Below are positions 25,081 through 34,609 of a DNA stretch of 41,937 nucleotides, piece by piece. The stretch is from the NCBI GenBank assembly GCA_009781005.1, contig WQYX01000032.1, forward strand, positions 1 through 41,937. Direction: 5' to 3'. Position 1 is the first letter of the stretch; the number at the start of each line of letters is the position of its first letter. Source of the DNA: Polyangiaceae bacterium (lineage in GTDB: Bacteria > Myxococcota_A > Polyangia > Polyangiales > Polyangiaceae). Made by a program: the position numbers and the translations under genes. The notes under the pieces are model-generated. The model made no database searches. It saw only the letters and a program-made list of their open reading frames with translations, and was not told the origin of the DNA.

Positions 25081-25459
25081 CTGTAAGCTTGCGGAATCAT
25101 TGAGAGCGGCCGACCAAAAAACCAAAACCTGGCCAAACGCTCTTCATGTCTCGAGATGTCTCGAGCGCTCTGCACCTTGATCACCGGTCGGCGGTGTCGA
25201 GACGCACGTCATGCATCCACAGCGCAGGCCGTAGAGTTCGGCGGGGCGTAGCCCCGAACCTGTCCGCGGCCTCCCCGTGGCTACTCGGCCCTCCTGCATC
25301 AGCACTTCGAGCTCGCGGACGTGTCGAGCACACCAGCTCGTGAATGCAGGAGCTTCAATTTCGGCTTTGGCGGCGGAAACCCGCCAAGGCAGGGATCCCT
25401 CTCGCCACATCTGGTTGACGAAGTTGTCAACCCGTCATACGGTAACTTGGGTAACCGTC
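25081..25459. other. Region between tRNA-Leu and the Xre-RES pair; possible integrase remnant
   Basis: The minus strand around 25200-25290 reads SGLRPAELYGLR, reminiscent of the tyrosine recombinase box I surroundings (Thr-Gly-Leu-Arg-Pro-x-Glu). The flanking sequence is not recognisable and a Trp/Asp expected next is replaced by Cys-Gly. This is only a hint. Just before the antitoxin start, GGTAAC occurs twice nine bases apart (about 25440-25457), a possible operator for the Xre protein. Confidence 0.3.
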
Positions 25460-26086
25460 ATGACCCGCCGCTCCGCCACTGCAGAGAAGTCCTTTGACGA
25501 GCTCACAACGCTTACGCAAGACCCCGTGCGCGGATCCTTCGTTCAGCGCAGTTTCACCGCCATCATCGACGTAGCAAAGCGCATGCAACCAAACGAGCTG
25601 CGCGACGCAGCTTCGCGATCCACGAACCTCGACGCGCTCGTCTCGGGGTTGCTCCAGCCGGGGTCGATCGGGCTTCTTCGCGCAATCGATCCACTCGCAC
25701 CGGCAAAGCTCCGCGGACTTCGTGCGCGCGACGAATTGCTCGGGGGCGAGGGCGGTACGCTGACCGTCGCGGAGGTCGCGGACTTGCTCGGCATCACGCG
25801 CCAGGCGGTCAACAAGCGCCGTGAAGCCCGCAGACTTCTCGGCGTCGAAATGGGACGGCGCGGCTTCCGTTATCCGGCCTGGCAGTTTGCATCGGGTGCC
25901 ACCCTTGCCGGCCTCGAGGACGTGCTCGCAACTCTCGGCGACGCACCCGCGCTGTCTAAAATTCGCTTTTTTCTCTCGGGCTCACACCGTCTTGGCAAAA
26001 GGCGCCCGCTCGATCTCCTTCGCAAAAAGAGCGTTGCCCCAGTCCTCGTAGCAGCGAAGGCATTCGGCGAGCACGGCGCCGCGTGA
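25460..26086 (+). CDS. Xre/MbcA-type antitoxin of a RES toxin-antitoxin pair
   Basis: 208 residues from ATG 25460. The centre holds a helix-turn-helix (TVAEVADLLGITRQAVNKRR, about 118-137). The C-terminal part (GLEDVLATLGDAPALSKIRF) has the character of the toxin-binding helical domain of such antitoxins. The N-terminal ~110 residues are an extra helical region without a known domain. Its stop overlaps the RES toxin start (GTGA). It should neutralise the toxin and repress the operon. Assignment rests largely on the partner gene. Confidence 0.75.
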   Translation: MTRRSATAEKSFDELTTLTQDPVRGSFVQRSFTAIIDVAKRMQPNELRDAASRSTNLDALVSGLLQPGSIGLLRAIDPLAPAKLRGLRARDELLGGEGGTLTVAEVADLLGITRQAVNKRREARRLLGVEMGRRGFRYPAWQFASGATLAGLEDVLATLGDAPALSKIRFFLSGSHRLGKRRPLDLLRKKSVAPVLVAAKAFGEHGAA

Positions 26087-26664
26087 CAGCGCATCCAGAA
26101 CCGCCCGCCGATCTCGCGCGCCGAAAGCTCCCGCTCGCGCGCTTACGCGGCCCCTTCTTCCGAATTCATCGCGTGCGCCACGCAGCTCTCTATTTCGGGA
26201 CCGCTGGCATGTACCGCTTCGATGCACCAACAAAGCAATTCGGTGTCCTTTATGCCGGTCTTGACGTGCACTGTGCATTCATCGAAACCTTCGGGCATGC
26301 AACGGGCGCGCGTCTCGTCGAGATCGCCGAACTCTCGGCGCGTTCACTCGCCGAGATCACCTCACGCCGTCCTCTCCGCTTCGTCGATTTGCGTGCAGCC
26401 GGATTGCCTCGCATGGGTGCCGACGCGGCACTCACCTCCGGCCTCGACTACGACCTTTCGCACCGATGGTCTCTCGCGTTGCACGGCCACCCGCAGAAAC
26501 CGGATGGCATTGCCTATCGCGCGCGCCACGATCCTTCCCGCACTGCCGTGGCCATCTTCGATCGCGCCAAGTCCGTGCTGAGCATGAAATCACTCGGCAC
26601 AATGGATGCGCATTCCGGGCGGCTTGCCGATCTGCTCGACACTTATGACTTCGGCCTTGTCTGA
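26083..26664 (+). CDS. RES-domain toxin
   Basis: 193 residues starting at GTG 26083, overlapping the antitoxin by 4 bp. RES landmarks in order are an early Arg (FFRIHR), TKQFGVLYAG followed by CAFIETFG with the conserved Glu, and the late Ser region GIAYRARHDPSRTAVAIFD. RES toxins deplete cellular NAD+ (as hydrolase or phosphorylase) and stop growth. The key Arg, Glu and Ser-containing blocks are all present, so it is probably active. The pair sits beside tRNA-Leu, a usual landing site for mobile DNA. Confidence 0.85.
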   Translation: MTAHPEPPADLARRKLPLARLRGPFFRIHRVRHAALYFGTAGMYRFDAPTKQFGVLYAGLDVHCAFIETFGHATGARLVEIAELSARSLAEITSRRPLRFVDLRAAGLPRMGADAALTSGLDYDLSHRWSLALHGHPQKPDGIAYRARHDPSRTAVAIFDRAKSVLSMKSLGTMDAHSGRLADLLDTYDFGLV

Positions 26665-26819
26665 AGATGTCGCGATTGGTGGGCGGCCCAGCCGCAGTCA
26701 TCGTGCGTCTCCTCGCGGCTCGCGCGTAAACAACCGTAAACGAAGGCATCTTCAATGGCGTTCGGTCGTCAGTCCGTGCGAGACCAGGTTGGTCCACGGA
26801 AGTTCCAAAGGAGATCATC

Positions 26820-27209
26820 ATGCGATCCATCGTTATCGCCACCATGTTTGCCATCTCGAGCCTTGTTGCCGTGCCGGCGTTTGCAGCCCCCGCGCAGGGC
26901 GGCGCTTCCGCGAAGGTTCATCACGGTGACCATGCGAAGTTCCCAATGTCGGGCGCTGAATTCAAACAGAAGGTCGACGCGCGACAGGCCAAGGCGCGCG
27001 CACGGATGGAAGAGCGCGCCTCGAAGTTGCCTGCCGATCAGGCAAACGCGCTCCGAGCAAAGTTCGAAGCGGGCACCGCAACGATCAACGCGGAAGTCGA
27101 CAAGATTGTCGCGGACGGCACCGTGACGGAGGACGAGGCAAAGGAGTTCCGCGAAGTCGTGCGTTCGGTGTTCCCGCACGCCGGCAAGCATCACGAAAAG
27201 AAATCCTGA
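26820..27209 (+). CDS. Small periplasmic helical protein
   Basis: 129 residues; AAGGAGATC precedes the ATG. A Sec signal peptide ends at Ala-Phe-Ala (about residue 21) without a lipobox Cys. The mature part is charged and helical (FKQKVDARQAKARARMEERA), with a His-rich segment near each end (HHGDH and HAGKHHEKK). That recalls Spy/CpxP-like or metal-responsive periplasmic proteins in style only; the LTxxQ motif is missing. It is followed immediately by a dispersed repeat and a strong terminator. Function unknown. Confidence 0.7.
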   Translation: MRSIVIATMFAISSLVAVPAFAAPAQGGASAKVHHGDHAKFPMSGAEFKQKVDARQAKARARMEERASKLPADQANALRAKFEAGTATINAEVDKIVADGTVTEDEAKEFREVVRSVFPHAGKHHEKKS

Positions 27210-27232
27210 CCGCTTTCGATTTGCCGCGATCT
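27210..27232 (+). repeat. Dispersed repeat, right-end fragment
   Basis: CCGCTTTCGATTTGCCGCGA differs by one base from the right-end sequence at 19823. It starts on the base after the TGA stop of the preceding gene, the third right-end copy found at a gene's 3' end. Confidence 0.75.
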
Positions 27233-27242
27233 TAGGCCATCA

Positions 27243-27296
27243 CGAAAGCGCTCGCTGGGACTCGCTCTCAGCGGGCGCTTCGTTTATTTGTATTTT
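27243..27296 (+). terminator. Intrinsic terminator, convergent genes
   Basis: A long imperfect stem (CGAAAGCGCTCGCTG with CAGCGGGCGCTTCG) is followed by TTTATTTGTATTTT. The tail overlaps the last codons and stop of trpG on the other strand. Confidence 0.8.
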
Positions 27297-27865
27297 AGAA
27301 AGTTGCGCAATTGATCATGCCCGTGCCGGGTCAGAACCGACTCGGGATGAAATTGCACGCCTTCCACGGGCAACGTTTTGTGCCGTACGCCCATGATTTC
27401 ATCGAACTTGCCGTCCGTATTCTGCGTCCACGCGGTAATTTCCAAACATGACGGCAGAGTGGATTTCTCTACGACGAGCGAATGATATCGCGTGGCCTCG
27501 AATGGATTCGGCAGGCCGGCGAACACGCCCTGACCGCGATGGTGAATCGGTGATACCTTGCCGTGCATGATTTGGCGCGCGCGCACCACCCTGCCGCCGA
27601 ATGCCTGACCGATGGCCTGGTGGCCGAGACAGACACCGAAGATCGGAATGCTGCTGCCGAGTTTTTCTATCACTTCGAGCGAGATCCCTGCATCGTCCGG
27701 TGTGGCCGGTCCCGGTGAGATGACAATTTTCTCGGGCAAAAGCCGACGGACATCTTCCACTGATATCTCATCGTTGCGCACCACACGCACATGGGCGCCC
27801 AATTCACCCAGATATTGCACGAGATTGTAGGTGAAACTGTCGTAGTTGTCGATCATCAGAATCAT
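27284..27865 (-). CDS. trpG: Anthranilate synthase glutamine amidotransferase subunit
   Basis: 193 residues of class I glutamine amidotransferase. [20 protein letters not shown] opens the protein, [15 protein letters not shown] carries the nucleophilic Cys (about residue 79), and GVQFHPES carries the catalytic His. It supplies ammonia to TrpE for anthranilate synthesis and may also serve aminodeoxychorismate synthase. It follows trpE with a 1-bp gap (TGAGATG). The sequence looks close to gamma/betaproteobacterial TrpG, hinting at transfer, but this is only an impression. Confidence 0.93.
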   Translation of the reverse strand: MILMIDNYDSFTYNLVQYLGELGAHVRVVRNDEISVEDVRRLLPEKIVISPGPATPDDAGISLEVIEKLGSSIPIFGVCLGHQAIGQAFGGRVVRARQIMHGKVSPIHHRGQGVFAGLPNPFEATRYHSLVVEKSTLPSCLEITAWTQNTDGKFDEIMGVRHKTLPVEGVQFHPESVLTRHGHDQLRNFLKYK

Positions 27866-27866
27866 C

Positions 27867-29342
27867 TCACAACCCTTCCGTCGCCTGCGTCACAGCGTGA
27901 AACAGTGCTCGGCACTTGTTCATCGTTTCTTTCCATTCGAGTTCAGGTACGGAGTCGGCAACCACGCCGCCGGCAGCCTGCACGTGCAATTGGCCATTTT
28001 GCACGATCGCGGTGCGGATCGCGATGGCGAGGTCGGCTTCGTCGTGCCAATTCCAATAGCCCATCGCACCGCCATAAACGCCGCGCTTGACGGGCTCGAG
28101 TTCGGCAATGACTTCCATGGCGCGCACTTTTGGCGCGCCGGTGAGCGTGCCTGCGGGGAAGGTGGCGCGAAACACGTCCATGAAACCAAGTTCCGGCTTG
28201 AGCCGGCCGGTTACTTCAGAGGCGATGTGCATGACGTGCGAATAGCGTTCGATGGTCATGTTCGCGGTAACTCTGACGCTGCCGGTTTGCGCGATGCGGC
28301 CGACGTCGTTGCGGCCGAGATCGATGAGCATGACATGTTCGGCGCGCTCTTTCGGATCGCTGAGCAGCTCGTTTTCCATCGCGAGATCTTCTTCGACCGT
28401 GTGACCACGCCGGCGCGTTCCGGCAATAGGGCGCAGCACCACCTGACCACCTTGCGCGCGCACGAGGATCTCCGGCGATGAGCCGATGATCTGCTCGCTG
28501 CCGAGATCGACAAAGTACATATACGGGGATGGATTGAGCGCGCGCAACGCACGATAGACATCGAGCGGCCGCGCGCGAAATGGCACGGACAAGCGCTGGC
28601 TAATCTGTACCTGGAAGACGTCGCCTGCATAAATATATTCTTTGGCTTTCTCGACGGCTGCAAGATAACGATCTTTTGGAAAGCTCGAGACGAAATGCGA
28701 TTCATCAATCGCCTTCGGATCGACGAAATCAGGATACGCCGCGCTGGTCGACCGCAACCTGTGCACGAGGCCGTCGAGCCTGCGTTGAGCCCTGGCAAAG
28801 GCGCGCGGCTCGGCAGGGTCGGCGTTGACAATGAGATAAAGTTTGCCTTTGAGGTTGTCGAAAACAGCCAATTCTTCGGCCAATATCAGGCAGATGTCCG
28901 CCATCCCGAGCATGTCAGGATTGGCGTCGCGTTGAATCTTACGCTCCACGTAGCTTACGCATTCGTGGCCGAAATAACCGACAAAGCCCCCGGCAAATTT
29001 TGGCAAATTTTCCAATTTCGGTACGCGGTAAGTCGCTTTGATGCGCACGAGCTCGGCGAGCGGATCGATGACTTCGCGTGTTTCGATGGTTTCGCCGTCT
29101 TCCTCAATCGTCAGTCTCTTGCCGTAGACGCGGATCACGCGGCGCGCAGGCAGCCCGATGATCGAATAGCGGCCCCAGCGCTCGCCGCCCTCGACGGACT
29201 CGAACAGATAAGCAAACGGCCCATCGGCGAGCTTGAGGTAGACGGATAGCGGCGTGTCGAGATCGGACAGGACTTCGCGCACGACCGGAATGCGGTTGTA
29301 GCCCTGCGCGGCGAACGCCGTGAATTCATCGCGAGAAATCAT
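27867..29342 (-). CDS. trpE: Anthranilate synthase component I
   Basis: 491 residues from ATG 29342, with GGAAGG eight bases ahead. It makes anthranilate from chorismate with TrpG. The N-terminal regulatory part contains [20 protein letters not shown], the region tied to tryptophan inhibition. The catalytic half shows [41 protein letters not shown] and [11 protein letters not shown]. It is preceded by a TonB receptor gene only 26 bp upstream on the same strand, so either trpE has a promoter inside that gene or the three are cotranscribed. No leader peptide is visible. Confidence 0.95.
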   Translation of the reverse strand: MISRDEFTAFAAQGYNRIPVVREVLSDLDTPLSVYLKLADGPFAYLFESVEGGERWGRYSIIGLPARRVIRVYGKRLTIEEDGETIETREVIDPLAELVRIKATYRVPKLENLPKFAGGFVGYFGHECVSYVERKIQRDANPDMLGMADICLILAEELAVFDNLKGKLYLIVNADPAEPRAFARAQRRLDGLVHRLRSTSAAYPDFVDPKAIDESHFVSSFPKDRYLAAVEKAKEYIYAGDVFQVQISQRLSVPFRARPLDVYRALRALNPSPYMYFVDLGSEQIIGSSPEILVRAQGGQVVLRPIAGTRRRGHTVEEDLAMENELLSDPKERAEHVMLIDLGRNDVGRIAQTGSVRVTANMTIERYSHVMHIASEVTGRLKPELGFMDVFRATFPAGTLTGAPKVRAMEVIAELEPVKRGVYGGAMGYWNWHDEADLAIAIRTAIVQNGQLHVQAAGGVVADSVPELEWKETMNKCRALFHAVTQATEGL

Positions 29343-29368
29343 ATCGCCCTTCCTGTAACACGCGAAGT

Positions 29369-31438
29369 TTACGATGGGCCCGGCGTTGTCCACTCCACGG
29401 TGAAGAGAATGCGCCGTCCAGGCAGGGGGAAGTCGTAGAGATCGCCGACGGGCGCGCGCACGGGACCGAATAATCCGGGGTATTCGACAGCACGAAGATT
29501 GAGGAGGTTTCGCACTTCGAGCGCCGTCGTCAGGCCGGGGGGAACTGCAAAGCGAAGACCCGCCGAATGAAGAATGCGATTGGGCACGACGATCCTGCCT
29601 TGCGTGTCGGTGGTGATACCGGAAACCCAGTCGATGCCGTAACGAACGCGAACGGGGCCGAGCGTGTAGACGAGATCGGCGACGAGATCGTGTTTGGGTC
29701 GGCCCGGAAGCGGTGGCCTTTCGCAACTGCTCGCAACGTAGCGGCATTCGCTCTCGTTCGACGTTGCGAGCGCCGTCTCCGAGACGCGCGCGTCGAAGCC
29801 AAAGAGCGAGGCACGCGCCTCGGCTTCGATCCCAGCGAGGCGGGCGCTGCCGATGTTCGTCGATTTTTGCAGGCCGTAGGCGCCGCTCGACGCGAACACG
29901 ATGAGATCGTGCGCCCACGTCGCGAAGGCTGCTCCTTCGAGATGCACGCGCGCCCGCGCGGAGCGATGATCGAAGCGTGCACCGAGATCCACGGTCGTCG
30001 CCGACTCGGGGCGTAACGACGGGTTGCCGAGGAACATGCCGCGGTTTCCGAAGCGCTCGATGAACGAGGGCGGGCGCGCGACGGCGCCTCCGTGGCCGGC
30101 GACGATCACGGGGCCGATCGCGGTTTCGAAGCCCGCGTTTCCCGTGGGGCGCACATTGCTCTGGATCTCGTTGCCGCCGCCCGTATCGAACCACGCGTCT
30201 GCGCGCGCGCTCGTCGCGAGCACGGTGACAGATGAGACTTGCGCGCTGCCGTCGAACGCGAGTCCGATGCTCGATCGCCGCGCGCTCGGCGGTTGGGTGG
30301 CGCCTACCCACGTGCCCGGTGCGTAGTGCTCGAGACTTCCGTCGATGCGCGTCTCGATCGAAACATCTTCGAAAGGACGGCCCTTGTATCCGATGCTCGT
30401 TCCGGCGGCGACGATCGTGTCGTCCGTCGACGTCGGGCCGAAGGTGACTGCGGCGTCTTCCTTCGAGTCGCGAAGCGACAAGGTCTCGCGTCGCCCCCAG
30501 CCGCGCACCCCGAACGTGCCGCCGCCCATAGGCACCGTGAAGTCAATCACCGAGACGAGGCGTGATGAGTCGAGGCGCTGCGACGGCGTCGTCTCGCTGG
30601 CGCTGCCCGGAAGCTCTTGACGGCGTGCCTGTGCGAGCGCCGTGATCGTCAGTGCGCCCGCGCCCGCGCGCGATGCGATGCGCACCGGAAGGCCGACCGA
30701 GACGAGACCGCTTGCTGCTGCGTGCCCTGCGTTCGTGCGCGTCGTGAAGACATCGTGGCCGGCGCGTCTCGTGGCGTCCGCGTCCAGGTAAGAGAAATTG
30801 TCGTCGGATCGCGACGCGCTGAGTCCGGTGGCGATGCGTACGCCGTCCGGATCTCCGCGCACGTCTCCGACGCGCATGCGGAGTTCGCCGAACGAGCCCA
30901 CGGCCGTCCACGCGTCCGTGCGCGCAGGCGATCGCACGGACGGAGGATCGAGCACGAGGGTCCCTCCGAGCGATCCCCGCCCGAGTGAAGCGGGTGCGAA
31001 TGACCGATACACGCGCGCTCGCACGCCCGGCCAGAGCGGCAATGTGGCGAGATCCAACGATGGATCGGCACCGCCGCTGAGCGGTACGCCGGCGAGGTAC
31101 ACGGCGACTTGCGTGGAGCTCGCGCCACGAATGGACAACGTGGAAAATGAATCGTCGGCTCCGAGCCTGCGAACATGAACGCCGGGGAGCGGCTCGACGA
31201 GGCTCGCGGCATCCGTGATCTCGCGCGGGCTATCTTCGATGCGTGCTTGCGAGACGAAACCTCCCGCTTCGCGACCGTGAACGGTAACGACATCGGGGCC
31301 GGCCGATGCGCGCTCCACGTCTGCGCGCTCCACATCGCTTACGTTGTCGGCGCGTGCGTCACCGAGCCGGAGCACGAAAGCGGCGAGCATCGTGGCGGAA
31401 CCAAAGCCGCAAGTCGCGCCGTTTCGCCGGATGCGCAT
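29369..31438 (-). CDS. TonB-dependent outer-membrane receptor
   Basis: 689 residues. After a signal-like N-terminus comes a TonB-box-like VVTVHG and a plug domain (LVEPLPGVHVRRLGADDSF, LSIRGASSTQVAVYLAGVPL, GRGSLGGTLVLDPPS). A 22-strand barrel region follows, ending in the typical aromatic strand (RRILFTVEW plus a short tail). The plug's ADDSFSTLSIRG pattern is closest to BtuB/CirA-type receptors for cobalamin or siderophores; substrate not determinable. The first Met may not be the start, since another lies 16 residues on. It is divergent from rseP across 65 bp and upstream of trpEG. No Fur box or cobalamin riboswitch was seen. Confidence 0.88.
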   Translation of the reverse strand: MRIRRNGATCGFGSATMLAAFVLRLGDARADNVSDVERADVERASAGPDVVTVHGREAGGFVSQARIEDSPREITDAASLVEPLPGVHVRRLGADDSFSTLSIRGASSTQVAVYLAGVPLSGGADPSLDLATLPLWPGVRARVYRSFAPASLGRGSLGGTLVLDPPSVRSPARTDAWTAVGSFGELRMRVGDVRGDPDGVRIATGLSASRSDDNFSYLDADATRRAGHDVFTTRTNAGHAAASGLVSVGLPVRIASRAGAGALTITALAQARRQELPGSASETTPSQRLDSSRLVSVIDFTVPMGGGTFGVRGWGRRETLSLRDSKEDAAVTFGPTSTDDTIVAAGTSIGYKGRPFEDVSIETRIDGSLEHYAPGTWVGATQPPSARRSSIGLAFDGSAQVSSVTVLATSARADAWFDTGGGNEIQSNVRPTGNAGFETAIGPVIVAGHGGAVARPPSFIERFGNRGMFLGNPSLRPESATTVDLGARFDHRSARARVHLEGAAFATWAHDLIVFASSGAYGLQKSTNIGSARLAGIEAEARASLFGFDARVSETALATSNESECRYVASSCERPPLPGRPKHDLVADLVYTLGPVRVRYGIDWVSGITTDTQGRIVVPNRILHSAGLRFAVPPGLTTALEVRNLLNLRAVEYPGLFGPVRAPVGDLYDFPLPGRRILFTVEWTTPGPS

Positions 31439-31503
31439 GGCGCGCGGGCTCTACCACGCCCCTTCTATCGCGGCTCCGTCGCAATGGGCTAAGCTTTGGA
31501 TTC

Positions 31504-32544
31504 ATGTCGGCTACGGCGTACGCACTGCTTGCGATCTTAGGTCTTGCCATCCTCATGGTGGTTCATGAAGGAGGGCACTACCTCGCAGCGCGGCGCCACG
31601 GCATGCGCGTGACGCGCTTCTCCATCGGCTTCGGCCCAACCATCTGGAAGCATCGCGCCAAGGGATCACCCACCACCTTTCAGATCGCGATCATTCCATT
31701 CATTGCATACGTGCAGATTGCAGGGATGAACCCCTTCGAGGAGAACGACCCGAAGGACAAGGAGAGTTACGCGAACGCCTCGCTCTGGGCTCGCATCGTC
31801 ACCATCGTGGCGGGCCCACTCGCAAACTACTTCTTCGCATCGATCCTCATGTTCTTTGGATTCGTCCTCGGCGGAAATCTCGTCATCGACGAGACCATGC
31901 GCGTCAGTATCGACGCGACGGGTCCGGCTGCCGAAGCCGGCATCGTAACCGGCGATCGCATTCGTTCGGTCAACGGCGAGGCCATTCGCAATTGGGACGA
32001 ACTCAAAAGCATCATCGGCGCTCACGCCGGTGAGAAACTCGACGTCGAGATCGAACGTGGCAACCAGACTTTTCACGTTGCGCCAACGCCGCTTGCCGAC
32101 GGCCAAAACAAAGGCAAGATCATGGTCGGCCCATTCGCGCAAATCGTCCCCGTGACCATCGGGCGTGCGGCCGTCCTCAGTCTCACCGAGCCACCGAAGG
32201 TTGTTTACGCGGTGGTCAGAGGACTCGCGCGCATCGCGGCCGGCAGAGAGAAGCCGGAGCTCGTTGGTCCGGTGGGCATCGTTCGCGACACGGCCGCGGC
32301 TGCCAAAGATGGCGCGCACACGTATTTCAAATTCCTCGGCGCGCTCAGTGCGTACCTCGGCGCGTTCAACCTCCTGCCGTTCCCCGCGCTCGACGGAGGG
32401 CGCTTGCTCTTTCTCGGGTTCGAGGCCGCCTCGCGCCGTCGCGCCGACGCGAAAGTCGAAGCCAAGGTGCACGCGATCGGCCTTCTCATGTTCCTCACGC
32501 TGATCGCGTTCGTCACCTACACGGAGGTGTTCCCAAAGCACTAA
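31504..32544 (+). CDS. rseP: Site-2 intramembrane metalloprotease (RseP-like)
   Basis: 346 residues from ATG 31504. The zinc motif HEGGH is at 21-25 in the first membrane helix. The family region SIGFGPTIW follows, then a helix pair, one PDZ domain (about 135-205: GIVTGDRIRSVNGEAIRNWD) and the second active-site segment NLLPFPALDGGRLLF with the Asp ligand. S2P proteases cut membrane-anchored regulators or leftover signal peptides. It has one PDZ where E. coli RseP has two, and the usual dxr-cdsA neighbours are absent. Confidence 0.92.
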   Translation: MSATAYALLAILGLAILMVVHEGGHYLAARRHGMRVTRFSIGFGPTIWKHRAKGSPTTFQIAIIPFIAYVQIAGMNPFEENDPKDKESYANASLWARIVTIVAGPLANYFFASILMFFGFVLGGNLVIDETMRVSIDATGPAAEAGIVTGDRIRSVNGEAIRNWDELKSIIGAHAGEKLDVEIERGNQTFHVAPTPLADGQNKGKIMVGPFAQIVPVTIGRAAVLSLTEPPKVVYAVVRGLARIAAGREKPELVGPVGIVRDTAAAAKDGAHTYFKFLGALSAYLGAFNLLPFPALDGGRLLFLGFEAASRRRADAKVEAKVHAIGLLMFLTLIAFVTYTEVFPKH

Positions 32545-32551
32545 CTCTCGC

Positions 32552-33382
32552 TCAGCGTGGCTTCTTCGCTAGTTGCTCGCCGAGGGTTTGAGAGCGCATC
32601 GTCGCAGTTTCAACAGCATCGATGAGCGTGCTCCGAAGTCCGCCAGATTCGAGCGCGTGCAAGCCAGCAATGGTTGTACCGCCGGGGCTCGTCACCATGT
32701 CTTTGAGCCTGCCGGGGTGTTCGCCGGTTTCGAGCAGAAGTTTCGCCGAGCCGTAAACCGTCTGCGCCGCGAGCAGAAGCGCGGTGTCGCGATGCAAGCC
32801 GACCTTCACGCCGCCATCGGCGAGTGCTTCGATCATCAGCATGACGTACGCCGGACCGCTGCCCGAAAGACCCGTGACCGCGTCGAGCAGTGATTCGTCG
32901 AGCGTGACGACGCATCCGACCGCCGCAAACAGCGCACGCGCGGTCTCGAGGTCATCGTCGGTCGCGTGACTTCCGGGTGCGATGGCCGTTGCGCCTGCGA
33001 GCGCCGTCGCGGGCGTGTTCGGCATCGAGCGAACGACGTGCGCATCCTTCGGCAGTCGACTCTCGATCGCCGAGATGGGAACGCCGGCTGCAATCGAGAT
33101 GACGAGCTGCCCGGGTCGCACGCCGCTGCCAACGGCTTCGAGGACCTTGTCGATGACTTGGGGCTTTACCGACAGCACGATGACGTCGCTCATGCGAACG
33201 AGTTCGTGATTGTCGTTCGTGGTGCGGATGCCGTGCATCTCGTGGAGCGAAGCGAGACGATCCGCCTTCACGTCGCTTACGACGATCCCCGATGCAGGGA
33301 CCACCTTCGCGTGAAGCAGACCCTTGACGAGCGCGCCCGCCATGTTGCCCGCGCCAAGAAAACCGAGCGTTTTGTTCTTCAT
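32552..33382 (-). CDS. proC: Pyrroline-5-carboxylate reductase
   Basis: 276 residues, full length. The Rossmann motif GFLGAGNMAGALVKGLL opens the protein. VRSMPNTPA and the family signature LSGSGPAYVMLMIEALADGG are in the second half, with TSPGGTTIAGLHALE near the C-terminus. It reduces pyrroline-5-carboxylate to proline with NAD(P)H. It is convergent with rseP, the two stops being about 8 bp apart, and no terminator is evident between them. Confidence 0.96.
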   Translation of the reverse strand: MKNKTLGFLGAGNMAGALVKGLLHAKVVPASGIVVSDVKADRLASLHEMHGIRTTNDNHELVRMSDVIVLSVKPQVIDKVLEAVGSGVRPGQLVISIAAGVPISAIESRLPKDAHVVRSMPNTPATALAGATAIAPGSHATDDDLETARALFAAVGCVVTLDESLLDAVTGLSGSGPAYVMLMIEALADGGVKVGLHRDTALLLAAQTVYGSAKLLLETGEHPGRLKDMVTSPGGTTIAGLHALESGGLRSTLIDAVETATMRSQTLGEQLAKKPR

Positions 33383-33414
33383 GTCGGAGATCTCTGCATT
33401 CTACATTTTCGTCT

Positions 33415-34545
33415 TTACGCGCCGCTCATCGGAGCGGCGGCGGCCGCGAGTACGTCACCGAGCCATTCCTCGATCGCGCGCCGAGACTTGGCGCCGTCCT
33501 CGCCAATGTCTTGTGCAACTCGGTCGTGCCGCGCGAGGAGCAGGGCGCGACGCGCCACGGATGGATCTTCGTACATGGCCGCTGCCCACGCGATGGCGAG
33601 CACCGTCGGACGATCTTCGGATGCCAAGTGATAGCGCTTCGCGAGCGTCACGGCTGCGCCGGCTCGCAGGGGCGCGAGCGCTTCGTCGCGGAAACGGCGC
33701 GGCAGAAGCAGCGTGCCCGTCGTTTCCGCGAGCGTGACACCGTGGCCGGGAATGCGGTCGGACAGGATGAAGCGAATCGCGTCGATCGCGGCGAGCCCCG
33801 CGACATGGCGCGCCTCGATGCGCTCGACGACGTCGTTGCGATACACCTCGAGATCCATCGCGGGGATGGCGAGCTTGTTTGCGAGCACGCGCACGACGTG
33901 CTCTTCGCGCGGATCGATCTGGTCCCATGCTGCCGCGAGCCACGCGCCGCGCACGAATGCTCTGGCAACGGCGGGTTCGATGTCGCCATAGACGTCGAAC
34001 TGCTCGACGGGAATCGGTCCTTCGTTGAGAAGCGCTTGTGCATCGGGCTCGGGCAGTCCAAGCGACGCAGAGAAGGCTGCGAGCGTTCGCGACTCCTCGA
34101 CGTCGGCGGGACCGTCGGCGAGAAAGATCGCACGCATGACACGCATCGCAAGCGTGCCGAGGCGCTTGACGCGTTGCACGTCCTTGTCGCTCGGTTTCGA
34201 AGAGAAGATCGATCGCAACCCGCGCGCACCGATTTCGAGCGTGACCTTCTCGCGAATCACCTCGCTCATCGGCATCCACGCTGGCGCGAAGATGGGCGCC
34301 ATCACGCGCGTCATCTCCACCACCCACGGATCGAATTCACTCGACATCGTGTTCAGACGATGCCCCGCGAGCACGGCGGAATAGGCGTCGCTGCGTCGTT
34401 TGCCGAGCCCTTCGAGAACGTTCGGTCCACCGCCGCACGACATGCCGAAGATCGCGTCTTCGGCGAGCGTGGTGAGCAGCTGGCCGAGTGCCAAGGTCTT
34501 CGGATCAACGGCTGGTGCATACGCATCCGTGGTCGTCATCGTCAT
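33415..34545 (-). CDS. TerB-like helical protein
   Basis: 376 residues from ATG 34545; an upstream extension is open but has no ribosome binding site. The middle (RVMRAIFLADGPADVEESRT, then LAAFSASLGLPEP) has the TerB/DUF533 signature of a helical bundle with an Ala-Asp-Gly-x-x-Asp-x-x-Glu turn. A second similar segment (WDQIDPREEHVVRVLANKL) suggests a duplication. There is no signal peptide or membrane helix. The rest is helical without a known motif. TerB-like domains occur in metal-stress and envelope-associated proteins; role here unknown. Confidence 0.65.
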   Translation of the reverse strand: MTMTTTDAYAPAVDPKTLALGQLLTTLAEDAIFGMSCGGGPNVLEGLGKRRSDAYSAVLAGHRLNTMSSEFDPWVVEMTRVMAPIFAPAWMPMSEVIREKVTLEIGARGLRSIFSSKPSDKDVQRVKRLGTLAMRVMRAIFLADGPADVEESRTLAAFSASLGLPEPDAQALLNEGPIPVEQFDVYGDIEPAVARAFVRGAWLAAAWDQIDPREEHVVRVLANKLAIPAMDLEVYRNDVVERIEARHVAGLAAIDAIRFILSDRIPGHGVTLAETTGTLLLPRRFRDEALAPLRAGAAVTLAKRYHLASEDRPTVLAIAWAAAMYEDPSVARRALLLARHDRVAQDIGEDGAKSRRAIEEWLGDVLAAAAAPMSGA

Positions 34546-34609
34546 GGGGAGCACGGTAGCCGAGAAGTTGGCCCAGGACACAAGCCTCGTGCGAGGGTCG
34601 ATCCGTCCA

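Noticed and set aside
29343-31503. Cobalamin riboswitch or tryptophan attenuator near the TonB receptor and trpE
   Set aside because: The gaps are only 26 and 65 bp, with no leader peptide or recognisable riboswitch elements.
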